From Chitinophaga silvisoli (GTDB taxonomy: Bacteria > Bacteroidota > Bacteroidia > Chitinophagales > Chitinophagaceae): 64,000 bases of DNA. The position numbers and the translations under genes are program-made. Positions 18,699 to 27,038 of this stretch are shown one piece after another. Under the pieces are notes generated by a model. That model had not been told where the DNA came from. It made no database searches and saw only the letters and a program-made list of their open reading frames with translations. Positions within the stretch are counted from its first letter, which is position 1, and each line of letters opens with the position of its first letter. Location: NCBI RefSeq assembly GCF_003412465.1, contig NZ_QTJV01000004.1, positions 1-64,000 of the forward strand. The letters are read 5' to 3'.

Positions 18699-19607
18699 AT
18701 GATTGTGGACAGCAAAATTATAGATACACTTCGTCACCTGCCGGATATGATCCCGATGTTGCGGGAGTCATATCCGGACTGGAACATCCGGGTATTTAAC
18801 CGGGAGGAGCAGGATTGCAGTAATTACCTGTCGCCTAACCGGCGGGATTTTTACAAGGCATTGCTGATCTCCAGGGGTGCGGGGGTATTTACGATGGGCT
18901 TGCATACGTATTATATTGATGAGCCCACCCTGCTGTTTATTCATCCCAATGATATTATTTCATGGCGCAATCTTTCTACAGAAGCAGCCGGTTATTATGT
19001 ACTCTTTAAGAAGGATTTCATTAATCAGCATGTGCAGTTGAAAACGGTGATTGATAAGTTTGGGCTTTTCTCTCAGAAGATGAAAAGTGTGATCCGCCTG
19101 AATGAGGATGAAGTATCCCGTGTGAGTGAGTATTATGAGAAGATGAAGGAAGAGGAACTGGCGGAAACTGTCTACAAAGAAGATGCGATCCAGGCGTTGT
19201 TGCAACTGCTGATGGTGGAGAGTATGAAGATATCCAGGCATCCGAAACCCGATGAGGTAACAGGCGATTACAGGCAGATTCACCAGTTTTTTGACCTGCT
19301 GGAAAAGGAGACAGCAGTGATTAACTACGCTACGCCTATCCGGATCAGAACAGCGAAGGAGTTTGCAAGAAGCATGGATATGCACCCCAATTACCTGAAT
19401 GCCTTGCTGAAAAAACATACGGGTGAAAATGCGAGTACGCATATCCGTAACCGGATCTTAGACGAAGCGAAAACATTGTTATTACAAACTGACTGGAGTC
19501 TGCAGGACATCAGTTATAGTATAGGGTTTGCCGACCAGCCGGGGTTCAACCTATTTTTCAAGAAGAATACAGGGTTTACGCCGGCTGAATTCAGGAAAAA
19601 GACTTAG
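18699..19607 (+). CDS. AraC-family transcriptional regulator
   Basis: The product is 302 residues from the ATG at 18699, just after the SDR stop. The N-terminal sensor half contains YLSPNRRDFYKALLISRGAG and a cupin-like TLLFIHPNDIISW strand. The C-terminal HTH domain (about 205-302) has AKEFARSMDMHPNYLNALLK and DISYSIGFADQPGFNLFFKK. It is not close to the three-paralogue group at 8674, 50094 and 61641. It is likely to control the upstream SDR. Confidence 0.92.
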   Translation: MIVDSKIIDTLRHLPDMIPMLRESYPDWNIRVFNREEQDCSNYLSPNRRDFYKALLISRGAGVFTMGLHTYYIDEPTLLFIHPNDIISWRNLSTEAAGYYVLFKKDFINQHVQLKTVIDKFGLFSQKMKSVIRLNEDEVSRVSEYYEKMKEEELAETVYKEDAIQALLQLLMVESMKISRHPKPDEVTGDYRQIHQFFDLLEKETAVINYATPIRIRTAKEFARSMDMHPNYLNALLKKHTGENASTHIRNRILDEAKTLLLQTDWSLQDISYSIGFADQPGFNLFFKKNTGFTPAEFRKKT

Positions 19608-20197
19608 TCTACATCCAGCTGGTATTTATAGAGCAGTGCTTCCAACTGAAATACGTTGAATTTTGCCTTTTTCATTTTATTATATTCTGGTTCGATAGAG
19701 AAGTTGAGTGCTCCTCTGAAGTCTGCTTTTTCCAGGTTTGTATTAGAGAAACGGGTGAGTGTTAAATCGGATTGTGTGAATTTACATGCTGTGAGGTCGG
19801 CATCTGAGAAGTCAGCTTCTTTCAAAGAGCAATCAATAAAAGGTGTGTTTTTCAGGTTCCTGCCTAAGAAGACGGCGTAGTTCAGGTTACACTTTTCGAA
19901 CTGAAAAGAGAACATGAGTTTACTACAGGGCGAGAAGTTGACACCGAGGAGTTTGCATTCAGTGAAGACTGCATTTCTGAAGCCGCTGTTCTTTACGGAG
20001 GCCATTGAAAAATCGCAGCCATCGAAGGTGCAGTCCTCGAAAGTGATATTAGAAAGATCACAATTACTAAAAATGCATTTCTCGAATTTACATTTATAGA
20101 ATTCCCAATTTTTCAGTGGCGTTTCAGTGAAATCAATTGACGAGAATACCTCTCTTTCGTAAAACTTTTCTTCTTTATCGTCCCATGTAGTTTTCAT
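19604..20197 (-). CDS. Pentapeptide-repeat protein (McbG/Qnr-like)
   Basis: This 197-residue protein consists of A(D/N)LxF-type pentapeptides throughout (KCIFSNCDLSNITFEDCTF, EADFSDADLTACKFTQSDLT). The C-terminal NFSIEPEYNKMKKAKFNVFQ helix resembles the end of Qnr/McbG proteins. Family members fold as a right-handed quadrilateral beta-helix mimicking DNA, and some protect DNA gyrase from quinolones or microcin B17. Length is close to McbG (about 187) and Qnr (about 218). A resistance role is possible but not shown. The 3' end overlaps the convergent AraC gene by 4 bp. Confidence 0.88.
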   Translation of the reverse strand: MKTTWDDKEEKFYEREVFSSIDFTETPLKNWEFYKCKFEKCIFSNCDLSNITFEDCTFDGCDFSMASVKNSGFRNAVFTECKLLGVNFSPCSKLMFSFQFEKCNLNYAVFLGRNLKNTPFIDCSLKEADFSDADLTACKFTQSDLTLTRFSNTNLEKADFRGALNFSIEPEYNKMKKAKFNVFQLEALLYKYQLDVD

Positions 20198-20214
20198 GGT
20201 ATTAAGGTAACAAA

Positions 20215-20311
20215 AAGAGGTTGTATCAAAATTAAATTTCCGGTAATTAAATCGGATACCTGTGGGGGAAGAATGCTTTTTTACATGCTCTTAGTTTTGA
20301 TACAACCTCTT
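20215..20311. repeat. Widely spaced 17-bp inverted repeat
   Basis: Arms at 20215-20231 (AAGAGGTTGTATCAAAA) and 20295-20311 are perfect complements with a 63-bp AT-rich spacer. The pair fills the gap between the SDR stop (20318) and the pentapeptide gene start (20197). Confidence 0.75.
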
Positions 20312-20317
20312 CCTGTC

Positions 20318-21064
20318 TTATCGTACGACGGGTGTAGTGCCCCCGTCTACAACGTAGTTAGCACCTGTGATGTATGAGGCTTTGGGTGATACCAGGAAGC
20401 TGACCAGTTCTGCTACTTCAGCTGGTTCCGCCATTCTGCCCAGGGGCACGCCGCCTATCCTGGCACTGATGGCAGCGAAGGCCTGGTCGAAGCTAATGTT
20501 GGAAGCAGCGGCGATGTCTTCTATAAATGCTTTCATAGGTTCTGTTTTGGTCAAACCCGGAGAAACGGTGACTACCCTGATACCTTTGGTGGCGACTTCC
20601 GTTGCCAGGGTTTTGCTGTAAGCATTCAGGGCTGCTTTGGAGATACCGTAGGCCATATTCGCATCCCAGAAAGGTTGCAATGCGCTGACGGAGGAGATGT
20701 GAATGATCACTCCACTTTTTCGTTCGATCATAGCGGGTAGTAAGGCCCTGTCGAGGTGAATGGAGGTGAGTAAATTCAGTTGTAATGAATTCAGCCAGTG
20801 CTCATTTGTGAGGGCACTAAAACCGCCGCCTGGGGCATTATTACCACCGATGTTATTAACAAGGACGTCTACGTCCTTCACTATATTGGCAAGCCGGTCA
20901 ATCTCTTCAGGTTTAGAAAGATCAGCGGCAATGAATTGGTGTTTTGGATTCATGTCCGGGGATGGGTTCCTGGCTGTTACGATTACTTCAGCGCCTTCCT
21001 GTGATAGTTTATCGGCAATTGCTTTCCCGATTCCTTTTGTTCCGCCTGTGACGAGTACTTTCAT
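20318..21064 (-). CDS. Short-chain dehydrogenase/reductase, TetR-controlled
   Basis: The product is 248 residues with the motif TGGTKGIG at 6-13, NNIGG, HISSVSAL and YGISKAALN (Tyr-x3-Lys). The C-terminal end, ASYITGANYVVDGGTTPVVR, is typical of classical SDRs such as FabG-like 3-ketoacyl reductases. It lies 94 bp downstream of the TetR gene in the same direction. Two predicted TetR operators lie in that gap, so it is probably repressed by the neighbour. Confidence 0.93.
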   Translation of the reverse strand: MKVLVTGGTKGIGKAIADKLSQEGAEVIVTARNPSPDMNPKHQFIAADLSKPEEIDRLANIVKDVDVLVNNIGGNNAPGGGFSALTNEHWLNSLQLNLLTSIHLDRALLPAMIERKSGVIIHISSVSALQPFWDANMAYGISKAALNAYSKTLATEVATKGIRVVTVSPGLTKTEPMKAFIEDIAAASNISFDQAFAAISARIGGVPLGRMAEPAEVAELVSFLVSPKASYITGANYVVDGGTTPVVR

Positions 21065-21080
21065 TGTTTATTATTTATTG

Positions 21081-21138
21081 TGAAATGATTGTTTCAAAAT
21101 AAAATACAAGCCTTCTAATTCTGAATTGATCGTTTCAG
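21081..21138. promoter_or_regulatory. Two predicted TetR operators upstream of the SDR gene
   Basis: TGAAATGATTGTTTCA (21081-21096) and CTGAATTGATCGTTTCAG (21121-21138) share the dyad TGAAw-N6-TTTCA. The first is the exact reverse complement of the 21777-21792 core upstream of the TetR gene. Confidence 0.75.
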
Positions 21139-21158
21139 AATTGGAGAAAAAAAATGCG

Positions 21159-21737
21159 CTAGCGCGCAAGTTGTTTGATGGCGAACTGGGCCATCTGTTT
21201 GAGCCTATGTGGATCCTGGTGAAGGATGTAGGATTCGTGCCAGCCGGTGATCAGACTGAGTAAATAATCAGTGAGGAGGACCGGGTCGGCATCTGCTGCG
21301 AGTTCGCCCTGTTCTTTGGCTTTTTGGAGCAGAGATCCGATTAATTGATGGGTGGCATCGCCGTTGTACTTAAGGATAGCCAGGATTTCTTCGTCATCGT
21401 TGGCTATTTCAAAAGTGGTTTTGATGATCATACAACTATTCGCCTTGTTGATGATATCATTGACGGAGTTGTTGATCAGATTGACGACGGCATTGAGGGG
21501 GGAGCGGGCAGCCTGTGCATTTTTCTTTGCCAGTTCCATGTGGGAGTGGGTGTAGTGTGTGATACACTTTACAAAGAGGGCGTGTTTATCGCCGATGGTG
21601 TTATAGAGGCTGCTGCTATTTATCTTCATGGCATTGGTGAGATCACGCATAGAGGCGGCGCTGTAGCCTTTTTCCCAAAAGACTTCCATTGCTTTTTCGA
21701 TTGCCTCTTCTTCGTTAAACTCTACGCTTCTTGCCAT
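21159..21737 (-). CDS. TetR/AcrR-family transcriptional repressor
   Basis: The product is 192 residues. The N-terminal TetR HTH is at about 25-45 (GYSAASMRDLTNAMKINSSS, then LYNTIGDKHALF), followed by an all-helical ligand domain with MIIKTTFEIANDDEEILAIL. It is encoded directly upstream of an SDR. Matching dyads flank both promoters, supporting autoregulation plus control of the SDR. Confidence 0.93.
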   Translation of the reverse strand: MARSVEFNEEEAIEKAMEVFWEKGYSAASMRDLTNAMKINSSSLYNTIGDKHALFVKCITHYTHSHMELAKKNAQAARSPLNAVVNLINNSVNDIINKANSCMIIKTTFEIANDDEEILAILKYNGDATHQLIGSLLQKAKEQGELAADADPVLLTDYLLSLITGWHESYILHQDPHRLKQMAQFAIKQLAR

Positions 21738-21775
21738 GAGTGATTACCAATTATGAGGCAAATGTAATGCTTTTT

Positions 21776-21793
21776 CTGAAACAATCATTTCAG
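21776..21793. promoter_or_regulatory. Predicted TetR operator upstream of its own gene
   Basis: CTGAAACAATCATTTCAG is an 18-bp dyad 39 bp before the TetR start. Its 16-bp core is identical (in reverse) to the site at 21081-21096. Confidence 0.78.
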
Positions 21794-21870
21794 AATTGAA
21801 ATTTTTCCTGATCCTATAAATAAAAGAATGGGGCTCGTAGCTATCATAAAAATATTTATACCTTTAATTT

Positions 21871-22743
21871 ATGGTAAATCTGGAATGGTACAGGACTTTT
21901 AAAGCTGTTTATCAAACGGGGTCTCTAACCGCGGCGGCGAAGGCGTTGTTCATATCGCAGCCGAATGTGAGTCAGCATTTGTCATCATTGGAGGCGCATG
22001 TGGGGAAGACGTTGTTTGAGCGGAAGCCGAGGATTGTACCAACGGAGTATGGGAAGTTATTTTATACGCAGATAGTGGAGCCGTTGGAAAAGCTGGAAAA
22101 GGTGGAGGCGAGTTTTAATGCGGCTTGTCTGAAGACGCAATGGCCGCTTATCAGGTTGGGAGCTGTGCAGGAATATTTCCAGGCGGTGTTAGCGGCGCAT
22201 ATTTCGGATCTTGAGGCGAACCTGGTTATTGCTTTTGGGCGTACACATGATTTGTTGGGCAGGTTGCATAAAGGCACTTTGGATTTTGTGGTGGCGACGA
22301 AGCTGACGGATTATAAGAATATTGTTTTTGAACCGATACGACAGGAGCGGTTTGTGATTGCGGGGAGTGAGGGGATTGATACGACTGAGTTTGACCAGTA
22401 TGTGCGTGATGAGGATTGGGGTCGTGCGGAGGCGTGGTTGTTGTCGCAGCAATGGTTTGCTTACAGTGCGGACCTGGCGATCATCAGGCGGTTTTGGCAG
22501 AAGAATTTTGCGAAGCGACCGGCGATAAAGCCTTATTGTGTGATACCGGATATGAATATTATTTTGAAGTCGCTGAGGTATGGGCATGCATTGACAATAG
22601 CGGCGGATTACCTGGTGGATGATGAGGTGAAGGTTATCTGGAATGGGCATGTAGCGGCGGAGAATACGCTGTATTTGGCTTATGATAAGACAAGGGTGAC
22701 GACGGATCTGGTGGCTTTGATGAAACAGTTTGTTGGGATATAA
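21871..22743 (+). CDS. LysR-family transcriptional regulator
   Basis: The product is 290 residues. The N-terminal winged HTH at about 5-62 has FKAVYQTGSLTAAAKALFIS, QPNVSQHLSSLEAHVGKTLF and ERKPRIVPTEYG, followed by the periplasmic-binding-protein-like effector domain. The oriented target normally lies divergent from a LysR gene, which here would be the TetR/SDR block, but no direct evidence links them. A TACCTTTA element ends 4 bp before the start codon, suggesting a very short leader. Confidence 0.93.
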   Translation: MVNLEWYRTFKAVYQTGSLTAAAKALFISQPNVSQHLSSLEAHVGKTLFERKPRIVPTEYGKLFYTQIVEPLEKLEKVEASFNAACLKTQWPLIRLGAVQEYFQAVLAAHISDLEANLVIAFGRTHDLLGRLHKGTLDFVVATKLTDYKNIVFEPIRQERFVIAGSEGIDTTEFDQYVRDEDWGRAEAWLLSQQWFAYSADLAIIRRFWQKNFAKRPAIKPYCVIPDMNIILKSLRYGHALTIAADYLVDDEVKVIWNGHVAAENTLYLAYDKTRVTTDLVALMKQFVGI

Positions 22744-22802
22744 AAAGGTTATTGCTTTCTCCTTGGTTTAATTGCGGGATAGTATGGATAGTAGATTTTT
22801 AA

Positions 22803-23276
22803 TCAAGCCAGGGTTTTGAGCATTTTGAAATTGATCAGTTCTATTCCTTTTACATTTACATGTTGTTTGTTTTGGATGGTAAAACCCATCTTTTGGAAAA
22901 ACGGCTTGGCAGTGATGCTTACATCTGCGGTGATCTGATTTTGATGTAAGGATATTGCGGCTTGTTCGGTTTTGTTATAAAGGGCAGTGGCGATACCTTG
23001 TCGCTGGTGGTCTTTATGGACGTAAAAAAGGTCGATGTAATTGCCATTACAGAGGGTAGAAAACCCGGTGATGTGGTGATCTTGTTCGGCGACAAAAATG
23101 AGTTGTGTGGCGAATACTTGTTCCCAGCGGTCAGGGTTTTCTGCGCCGGCCGCCCATACGGAGAGTTGTTCAGGGTTGTAGTTTTCTTTACAAATGGCGT
23201 TGATTGTGTTTGCAAAGAGTTGACGCATTTCGGTCAGGTCAATATGGAGGGCCTGGCGGATGGTGATGGGTTGCAT
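22803..23276 (-). CDS. GNAT-family N-acetyltransferase
   Basis: The product is 157 residues. The acetyl-CoA binding motif A is in FYVHKDHQRQGIATALYNKT (the R/QxxGxA loop), preceded by ITGFSTLCNGNYIDL (beta-4) and followed by VSITAKPFFQKMGF, where GNAT proteins carry the NxxAxxFYxKxGF element. The substrate cannot be told from sequence. It is transcribed toward the LysR gene, with which it converges. Confidence 0.9.
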   Translation of the reverse strand: MQPITIRQALHIDLTEMRQLFANTINAICKENYNPEQLSVWAAGAENPDRWEQVFATQLIFVAEQDHHITGFSTLCNGNYIDLFYVHKDHQRQGIATALYNKTEQAAISLHQNQITADVSITAKPFFQKMGFTIQNKQHVNVKGIELINFKMLKTLA

Positions 23277-23446
23277 AAATTACTTACATTTGGTTTAGAA
23301 GTATTTATATTTTTACTTGTCTTACCTGCATCTCTTCATGTAAAAGAGATGGAAGATACTAAACAATCTGGAGTTGATGTATGGATAGCCAGGAATAAGG
23401 GTCCGATGATTTGAATTCTCTTAAATACTTATTAAATTCCCGTACT

Positions 23447-23980
23447 ATGAAAAAATTAGACGATATCGAAAATCTGGCGGCCAAAGTTGAAATGGCGCAG
23501 AAAAGTTATAACTATCAAAAAGATCTTACGGACGAGTTGGATCAACTAACTGGAGATTTCTCTGAAGTGGATATTCTAAAGATCGTGCTGTGGAAACTAA
23601 ACCGATATGTGGATGTAAAGCATGATTTAATTACTGCTATTAATGAATTAAAGAAAGAATATTCTACAGAGCAGGCAAAAGAAGTATTGGGAAAATTATT
23701 GGCTTGTCGGGGAATTGACTTGCCAATGGCTTCCACAATACTCCGATTTGCAGTTCCTGATGAGTTGCAAATTCTCGATCAAAGGGCCTACCGGATCCTT
23801 GTTGGGGATACCTTTAAATTGCCTAGATTAATTGAAGATAAAATTAGAACATACTTTGATTATATAGATAAGCTAAAGGAAAAATGCCTTGCGCTTAATA
23901 TACCTTTCAGAGAATCAGATAGAATACTATATGAGTTAGACAAAGCTGTCAACAGCGATGAAAAACTTAACGGGTATTAG
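23447..23980 (+). CDS. Helix-hairpin-helix (DNA-glycosylase-like) small protein
   Basis: The product is 177 residues from the ATG at 23447; an upstream TTG is less likely. Residues 83-120 (KLLACRGIDLPMASTILRF, AVPDELQILDQRAYRILVG) resemble the helix-hairpin-helix and following Asp segment of HhH-GPD DNA glycosylases, with Asp111 in the place of the catalytic Asp. The iron-sulfur Cys cluster and the rest of the glycosylase fold are missing. The gene is AT-richer than its neighbours, hinting at separate origin. A similar HhH segment occurs in the nuclease-like protein at 39921-41168. Function unknown; DNA repair or defence are guesses. Confidence 0.78.
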   Translation: MKKLDDIENLAAKVEMAQKSYNYQKDLTDELDQLTGDFSEVDILKIVLWKLNRYVDVKHDLITAINELKKEYSTEQAKEVLGKLLACRGIDLPMASTILRFAVPDELQILDQRAYRILVGDTFKLPRLIEDKIRTYFDYIDKLKEKCLALNIPFRESDRILYELDKAVNSDEKLNGY

Positions 23981-24761
23981 CTGGCATTCTCTTTTCAATA
24001 TACCAGCACCCTGCTATAAACACCACCATCGCTATTATATACACCACAATATAAACCGGCATTCCCAGCCAGCCTAAATAATCCTGCTGCTCCTTCGGCA
24101 AAAACATAAACAATACGGCAGTTGTATTACTCACGGCATGTACAATGATTCCGGGGATGACTGACTTTGTTTTATAATACACCCAGCCAAGGAACAATCC
24201 TGCAAAAAATGCAGGGATTGACTGCCATGGATTAAGGTGGATCAATGCAAAGAACAATGCTGAATATATAATCGCCCTGCGTGCCGGGTAATGTTGCAGC
24301 AATCCTTTCAATACGATCCCTCTGCAAAGCATTTCTTCCAGTATTGGCGCTGCCACTGAAATCATGATGATTGAGAAGATATCATTATTAAAGAGGCTAT
24401 CAAAAAACCTGGCGATACTATCGGGCATTGGAATCAATGACGCAAGGCGATCCATACCTACTGTCATTGCTAAGGTGGTAATGATTAATACAGGAATCAG
24501 CCATGCGGGAAATGGATTGAAGCCCAGGCTAAAGGAGTCTGGCTGACTTTTCTTACTTTTCCTGGAGGCATACCAGATCGTTGCCAGCAGGGATATCGTA
24601 TAAGCGACCAGGTTTTGAAATGATTGTATCAGGGGTGATGTAGGAACATTGGGAATAAGCTGGTAAAGCCCGGCGACTGCACCTATTCCAATCATGAAGA
24701 GTAATAGTATCAGGAATAGTATAAGGAGGTCCTTCACATTAGGGTATGCTTGATTGTCCAT
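23967..24761 (-). CDS. CPBP-family intramembrane glutamic protease
   Basis: The product is 264 residues with about seven or eight membrane segments. CPBP (Rce1/type II CAAX protease-like) motifs are present: EExxxR at Glu142-Glu143-Arg147 (ILEEMLCRGIVLKGLL), FALIH with His175 and IVHAVSN with His208. These enzymes cleave within or near the membrane. In bacteria, roles in bacteriocin self-immunity and peptide processing are known for some members. The gene converges on the HhH gene with a 14-bp overlap. Confidence 0.92.
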   Translation of the reverse strand: MDNQAYPNVKDLLILFLILLLFMIGIGAVAGLYQLIPNVPTSPLIQSFQNLVAYTISLLATIWYASRKSKKSQPDSFSLGFNPFPAWLIPVLIITTLAMTVGMDRLASLIPMPDSIARFFDSLFNNDIFSIIMISVAAPILEEMLCRGIVLKGLLQHYPARRAIIYSALFFALIHLNPWQSIPAFFAGLFLGWVYYKTKSVIPGIIVHAVSNTTAVLFMFLPKEQQDYLGWLGMPVYIVVYIIAMVVFIAGCWYIEKRMPANTR

Positions 24762-24796
24762 TATAACAGGGATTTCTGCTAAAATAGTGAATTTTT

Positions 24797-24820
24797 GAAC
24801 CCCACGGGATTGCGGGGTTC
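24797..24820 (-). terminator. Hairpin downstream of the monooxygenase gene
   Basis: GAACCCC (24797-24803) pairs with GGGGTTC (24814-24820) around a 10-nt loop, 25 bp after the stop of the ABM gene. The following bases are not a clean T-run, so termination is likely but not certain. Confidence 0.55.
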
Positions 24821-24845
24821 GAGGTGGCTTTAGTCAGCCTGTCCG

Positions 24846-25133
24846 TTAGTTGATCTGGCTCAGCACATCAATTTCAATTTCCGCCTTGCCCGTTACATTT
24901 TGCACCAATTCCTTAAAATGTGCAGTAGAATTATGAAAATCAATAGCTGCCTGTGACTTCCATCCTTCAAGGATCACAATAATATCAGGATTTGACACAT
25001 TCGCTGTCACGTCGTAGTATATATTCCCTTCCTCAGCCCTTGAGAGTTCGGCACATTTCAGGATACTTGCCAATACTTCCTCTCTGGTATCGGGAGTTAC
25101 TTTAAACTTCGCAACAATTTTTAACGTTTTCAT
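24846..25133 (-). CDS. Antibiotic-biosynthesis-monooxygenase (ABM) domain protein
   Basis: The product is 95 residues from the ATG at 25133. It is a single ferredoxin-like ABM domain: MKTLKIVAKFKVTPDTREEV, EEGNIYYDV, IVILEGWKSQAAIDFH and NSTAHFKELV. The NxTxHF element is typical of YgiN-like quinol monooxygenases. These are small cytoplasmic dimers acting on quinols or polyketides without cofactor. It is divergent from modA across about 115 bp. Confidence 0.9.
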   Translation of the reverse strand: MKTLKIVAKFKVTPDTREEVLASILKCAELSRAEEGNIYYDVTANVSNPDIIVILEGWKSQAAIDFHNSTAHFKELVQNVTGKAEIEIDVLSQIN

Positions 25134-25203
25134 TTTGCTGATGTTTCTTTGCCTTCTCTGCACAAAAGTTATGCTACAGTACAAAATGTCATAAGGTTAT
25201 TTT

Positions 25204-25231
25204 CGATAGTATTTATCGATAAAAGCGATAA
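25204..25231. promoter_or_regulatory. Possible operator of the mod locus
   Basis: Alternating half-sites CGATA (25204-25208), TATCG (25214-25218) and CGATA (25226-25230) form two overlapping dyads, the second extended as TTATCG-N7-CGATAA. They end about 20 bp before the modA start. A regulator is not identifiable; the sequence does not match the ModE consensus as I remember it. Confidence 0.5.
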
Positions 25232-25249
25232 GTATTTGTAAATTTAAGG

Positions 25250-25987
25250 ATGAAACAGAGATTGCTTCTACTTGTCTGCGCTCTCTTCCTGTATATAGGG
25301 ATGAATGCACAAAACAAGATTACAGTGGCTGTAGCGGCTAACATGCAGTATGCCATTGAGGCGCTGAAGTCGGCTTTTAATAAGCAGCATAAAGTTCAGA
25401 TTGATGTTGTTTTAGGAGCTTCTGGCAAATTGACCCAGCAGATTATTGCAGGAGCACCATTTGATATTTTTATTTCTGCAGATACTGCTTTTCCGGCGAA
25501 GGTACAGGCTGCTGGTATGGCAGTGGCCGGACCAAAGACTTATGCACAGGGCATCCTGGTCTTATGGACCGCAAGAGCGGATATAAAGCCTGACATACAG
25601 TTATTAACGGGTAATAAGATTAGTCATATTGCCATTGCCAATCCGGCTACGGCTCCTTATGGAACGGCGGCAGTGAATGTGATGAAGAAGTATAAATTGT
25701 ATGAAAAAGTGGCAGCGAAACTGGTGAGGGGGGAGAGTATCACCCAGGCGAGTCAGTACATTGCTTCCGGGAATGCGGAGATCGGGTTTACTGCGAAGTC
25801 TATTGTGATAGCTGATGCGATGAAGGGGAAAGGGCATTGGGTGGAGATCAGGCAGGAGGATTATGCGCCGATTAAGCAGGCGGCCGTCTTGTTGAAGGAT
25901 AATGCGGCGGCGAATGAGTTTTATGGATTTTTGTTTTCCGCGCAGGCGAAGCGGGTGTTTGAGGAGTTTGGATATATTGTGAGGTGA
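25250..25987 (+). CDS. modA: Molybdate ABC transporter, periplasmic substrate-binding protein
   Basis: The product is 245 residues with a signal peptide (MKQRLLLLVCALFLYIGMNAQ). ModA hallmarks are ITVAVAANMQYAIEALKSAF, VLGASGKLTQQIIAGAPFDI, FISADTAFP and the later NPATAPYGTAAV. These residues line the oxyanion pocket that binds molybdate or tungstate. It is followed 45 bp later by modB and then modC, giving the complete importer. Confidence 0.95.
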   Translation: MKQRLLLLVCALFLYIGMNAQNKITVAVAANMQYAIEALKSAFNKQHKVQIDVVLGASGKLTQQIIAGAPFDIFISADTAFPAKVQAAGMAVAGPKTYAQGILVLWTARADIKPDIQLLTGNKISHIAIANPATAPYGTAAVNVMKKYKLYEKVAAKLVRGESITQASQYIASGNAEIGFTAKSIVIADAMKGKGHWVEIRQEDYAPIKQAAVLLKDNAAANEFYGFLFSAQAKRVFEEFGYIVR

Positions 25988-26032
25988 TGCGACTACTTAT
26001 TTCCACCTTTTATTAGTTACATCTATTTTGAA

Positions 26033-26695
26033 ATGATTGAGACTGCTCCCATATTACTTACTTTACAACTGGCACTGTTCACGACAGTGATCTTATTCCT
26101 GATCGCCATACCAATAGCATGGTGGCTTACTCAAAAGCCCTCCATCTTTAAAACAATTATGGAGGTGATAGTAAGTATGCCATTGGTATTGCCTCCTTCT
26201 GTGATTGGGTTTTACCTATTAATGGCATTCCGGCCGGAAGCATTTTTAGCAAAGTATATGCATATCAGGTTAGCGTTTACTTTTGAAGGGCTATTGTTAG
26301 GATCTTTATTATATAGCCTGCCTTTTATGGTGCACCCAATACAATCAGGACTGGCTTCCTTGCCGGGGAGTTTGAAAGAGGCTTCTTATTCATTGGGGAA
26401 ATCAAAATGGGAGACCCTGGTGAGAGTGTTGTTGCCGAATATCAAGCCTTCTTTATTAACGGGGATTATTTTGACTTTTGCACATACTGTGGGCGAGTTT
26501 GGAATCGTGCTGATGGTAGGGGGGAATATTCCTGGGAAGACAAGGACGGCGGCGATTGCGATTTATGATGAGAATGATCAGTTTCATTATGATATAGCTA
26601 ACAGGTATGCATTGGTGTTGATAGGGATTTCATTTGTGGTGTTGTTTTCGATGTATTTTATTAACAGGCGGATCCAGCGGGATAATTATTTTTAG
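26033..26695 (+). CDS. modB: Molybdate ABC transporter permease
   Basis: The product is 220 residues with five or six membrane segments. Features include the MetI-type fold, the MPLVLPPSVIGFYLL segment and the coupling loop EASYSLGKSKWETLVRVLLP (EAA motif) that docks on ModC, followed by GEFGIVLMVGGNIPGKT, a ModB signature. It forms the inner-membrane channel for molybdate with ModA and ModC. Confidence 0.95.
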   Translation: MIETAPILLTLQLALFTTVILFLIAIPIAWWLTQKPSIFKTIMEVIVSMPLVLPPSVIGFYLLMAFRPEAFLAKYMHIRLAFTFEGLLLGSLLYSLPFMVHPIQSGLASLPGSLKEASYSLGKSKWETLVRVLLPNIKPSLLTGIILTFAHTVGEFGIVLMVGGNIPGKTRTAAIAIYDENDQFHYDIANRYALVLIGISFVVLFSMYFINRRIQRDNYF

Positions 26696-26724
26696 TATGA
26701 GGATGGGAGATGTTTCTTTTATAG

Positions 26725-27038
26725 ATAGGATATCAATGTATTTTCTTTGTAGGATAAACACAGCTGTCTGATTATTTCAATTATGAGAATAGTTGAGGGG
26801 TCTTTATCGATAGGATATCAATGTATTTTCTCTGCAGGACAGAACCAACAATCTAATTATTTCAATTATGAGGATAGTTGAGGTTTCTTTATCAATAGGA
26901 TATCAATGTATTTTCTTTGTAGGAAAAAACCAGCTGTCTGATTATTTCAATTATGAAGATAGGTGAGGGTTCTTCATCAATAGGATATCAATGTATTTCC
27001 TCTGCAGGACAGAACCAACTGTCTAATTATTTCCTTGT
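26725..27038. repeat. 85-bp tandem repeat between modB and modC
   Basis: Four copies begin at 26725, 26810, 26895 and 26980, exactly 85 bp apart; the last is cut at 59 bp by the modC start. Each copy contains AGGATATCAATGTATTT, a CTTTGTAGGA or CTCTGCAGGA word and ATTATTTCAATTATGA. The period is not a multiple of three and no reading frame spans it, so it is non-coding. It fills the 343-bp gap in an otherwise tight operon. Confidence 0.93.

Noticed and set aside
25204..25231. ModE operator upstream of modA
   Set aside because: The half-sites do not fit the ModE consensus as I know it and no modE gene is in the window.
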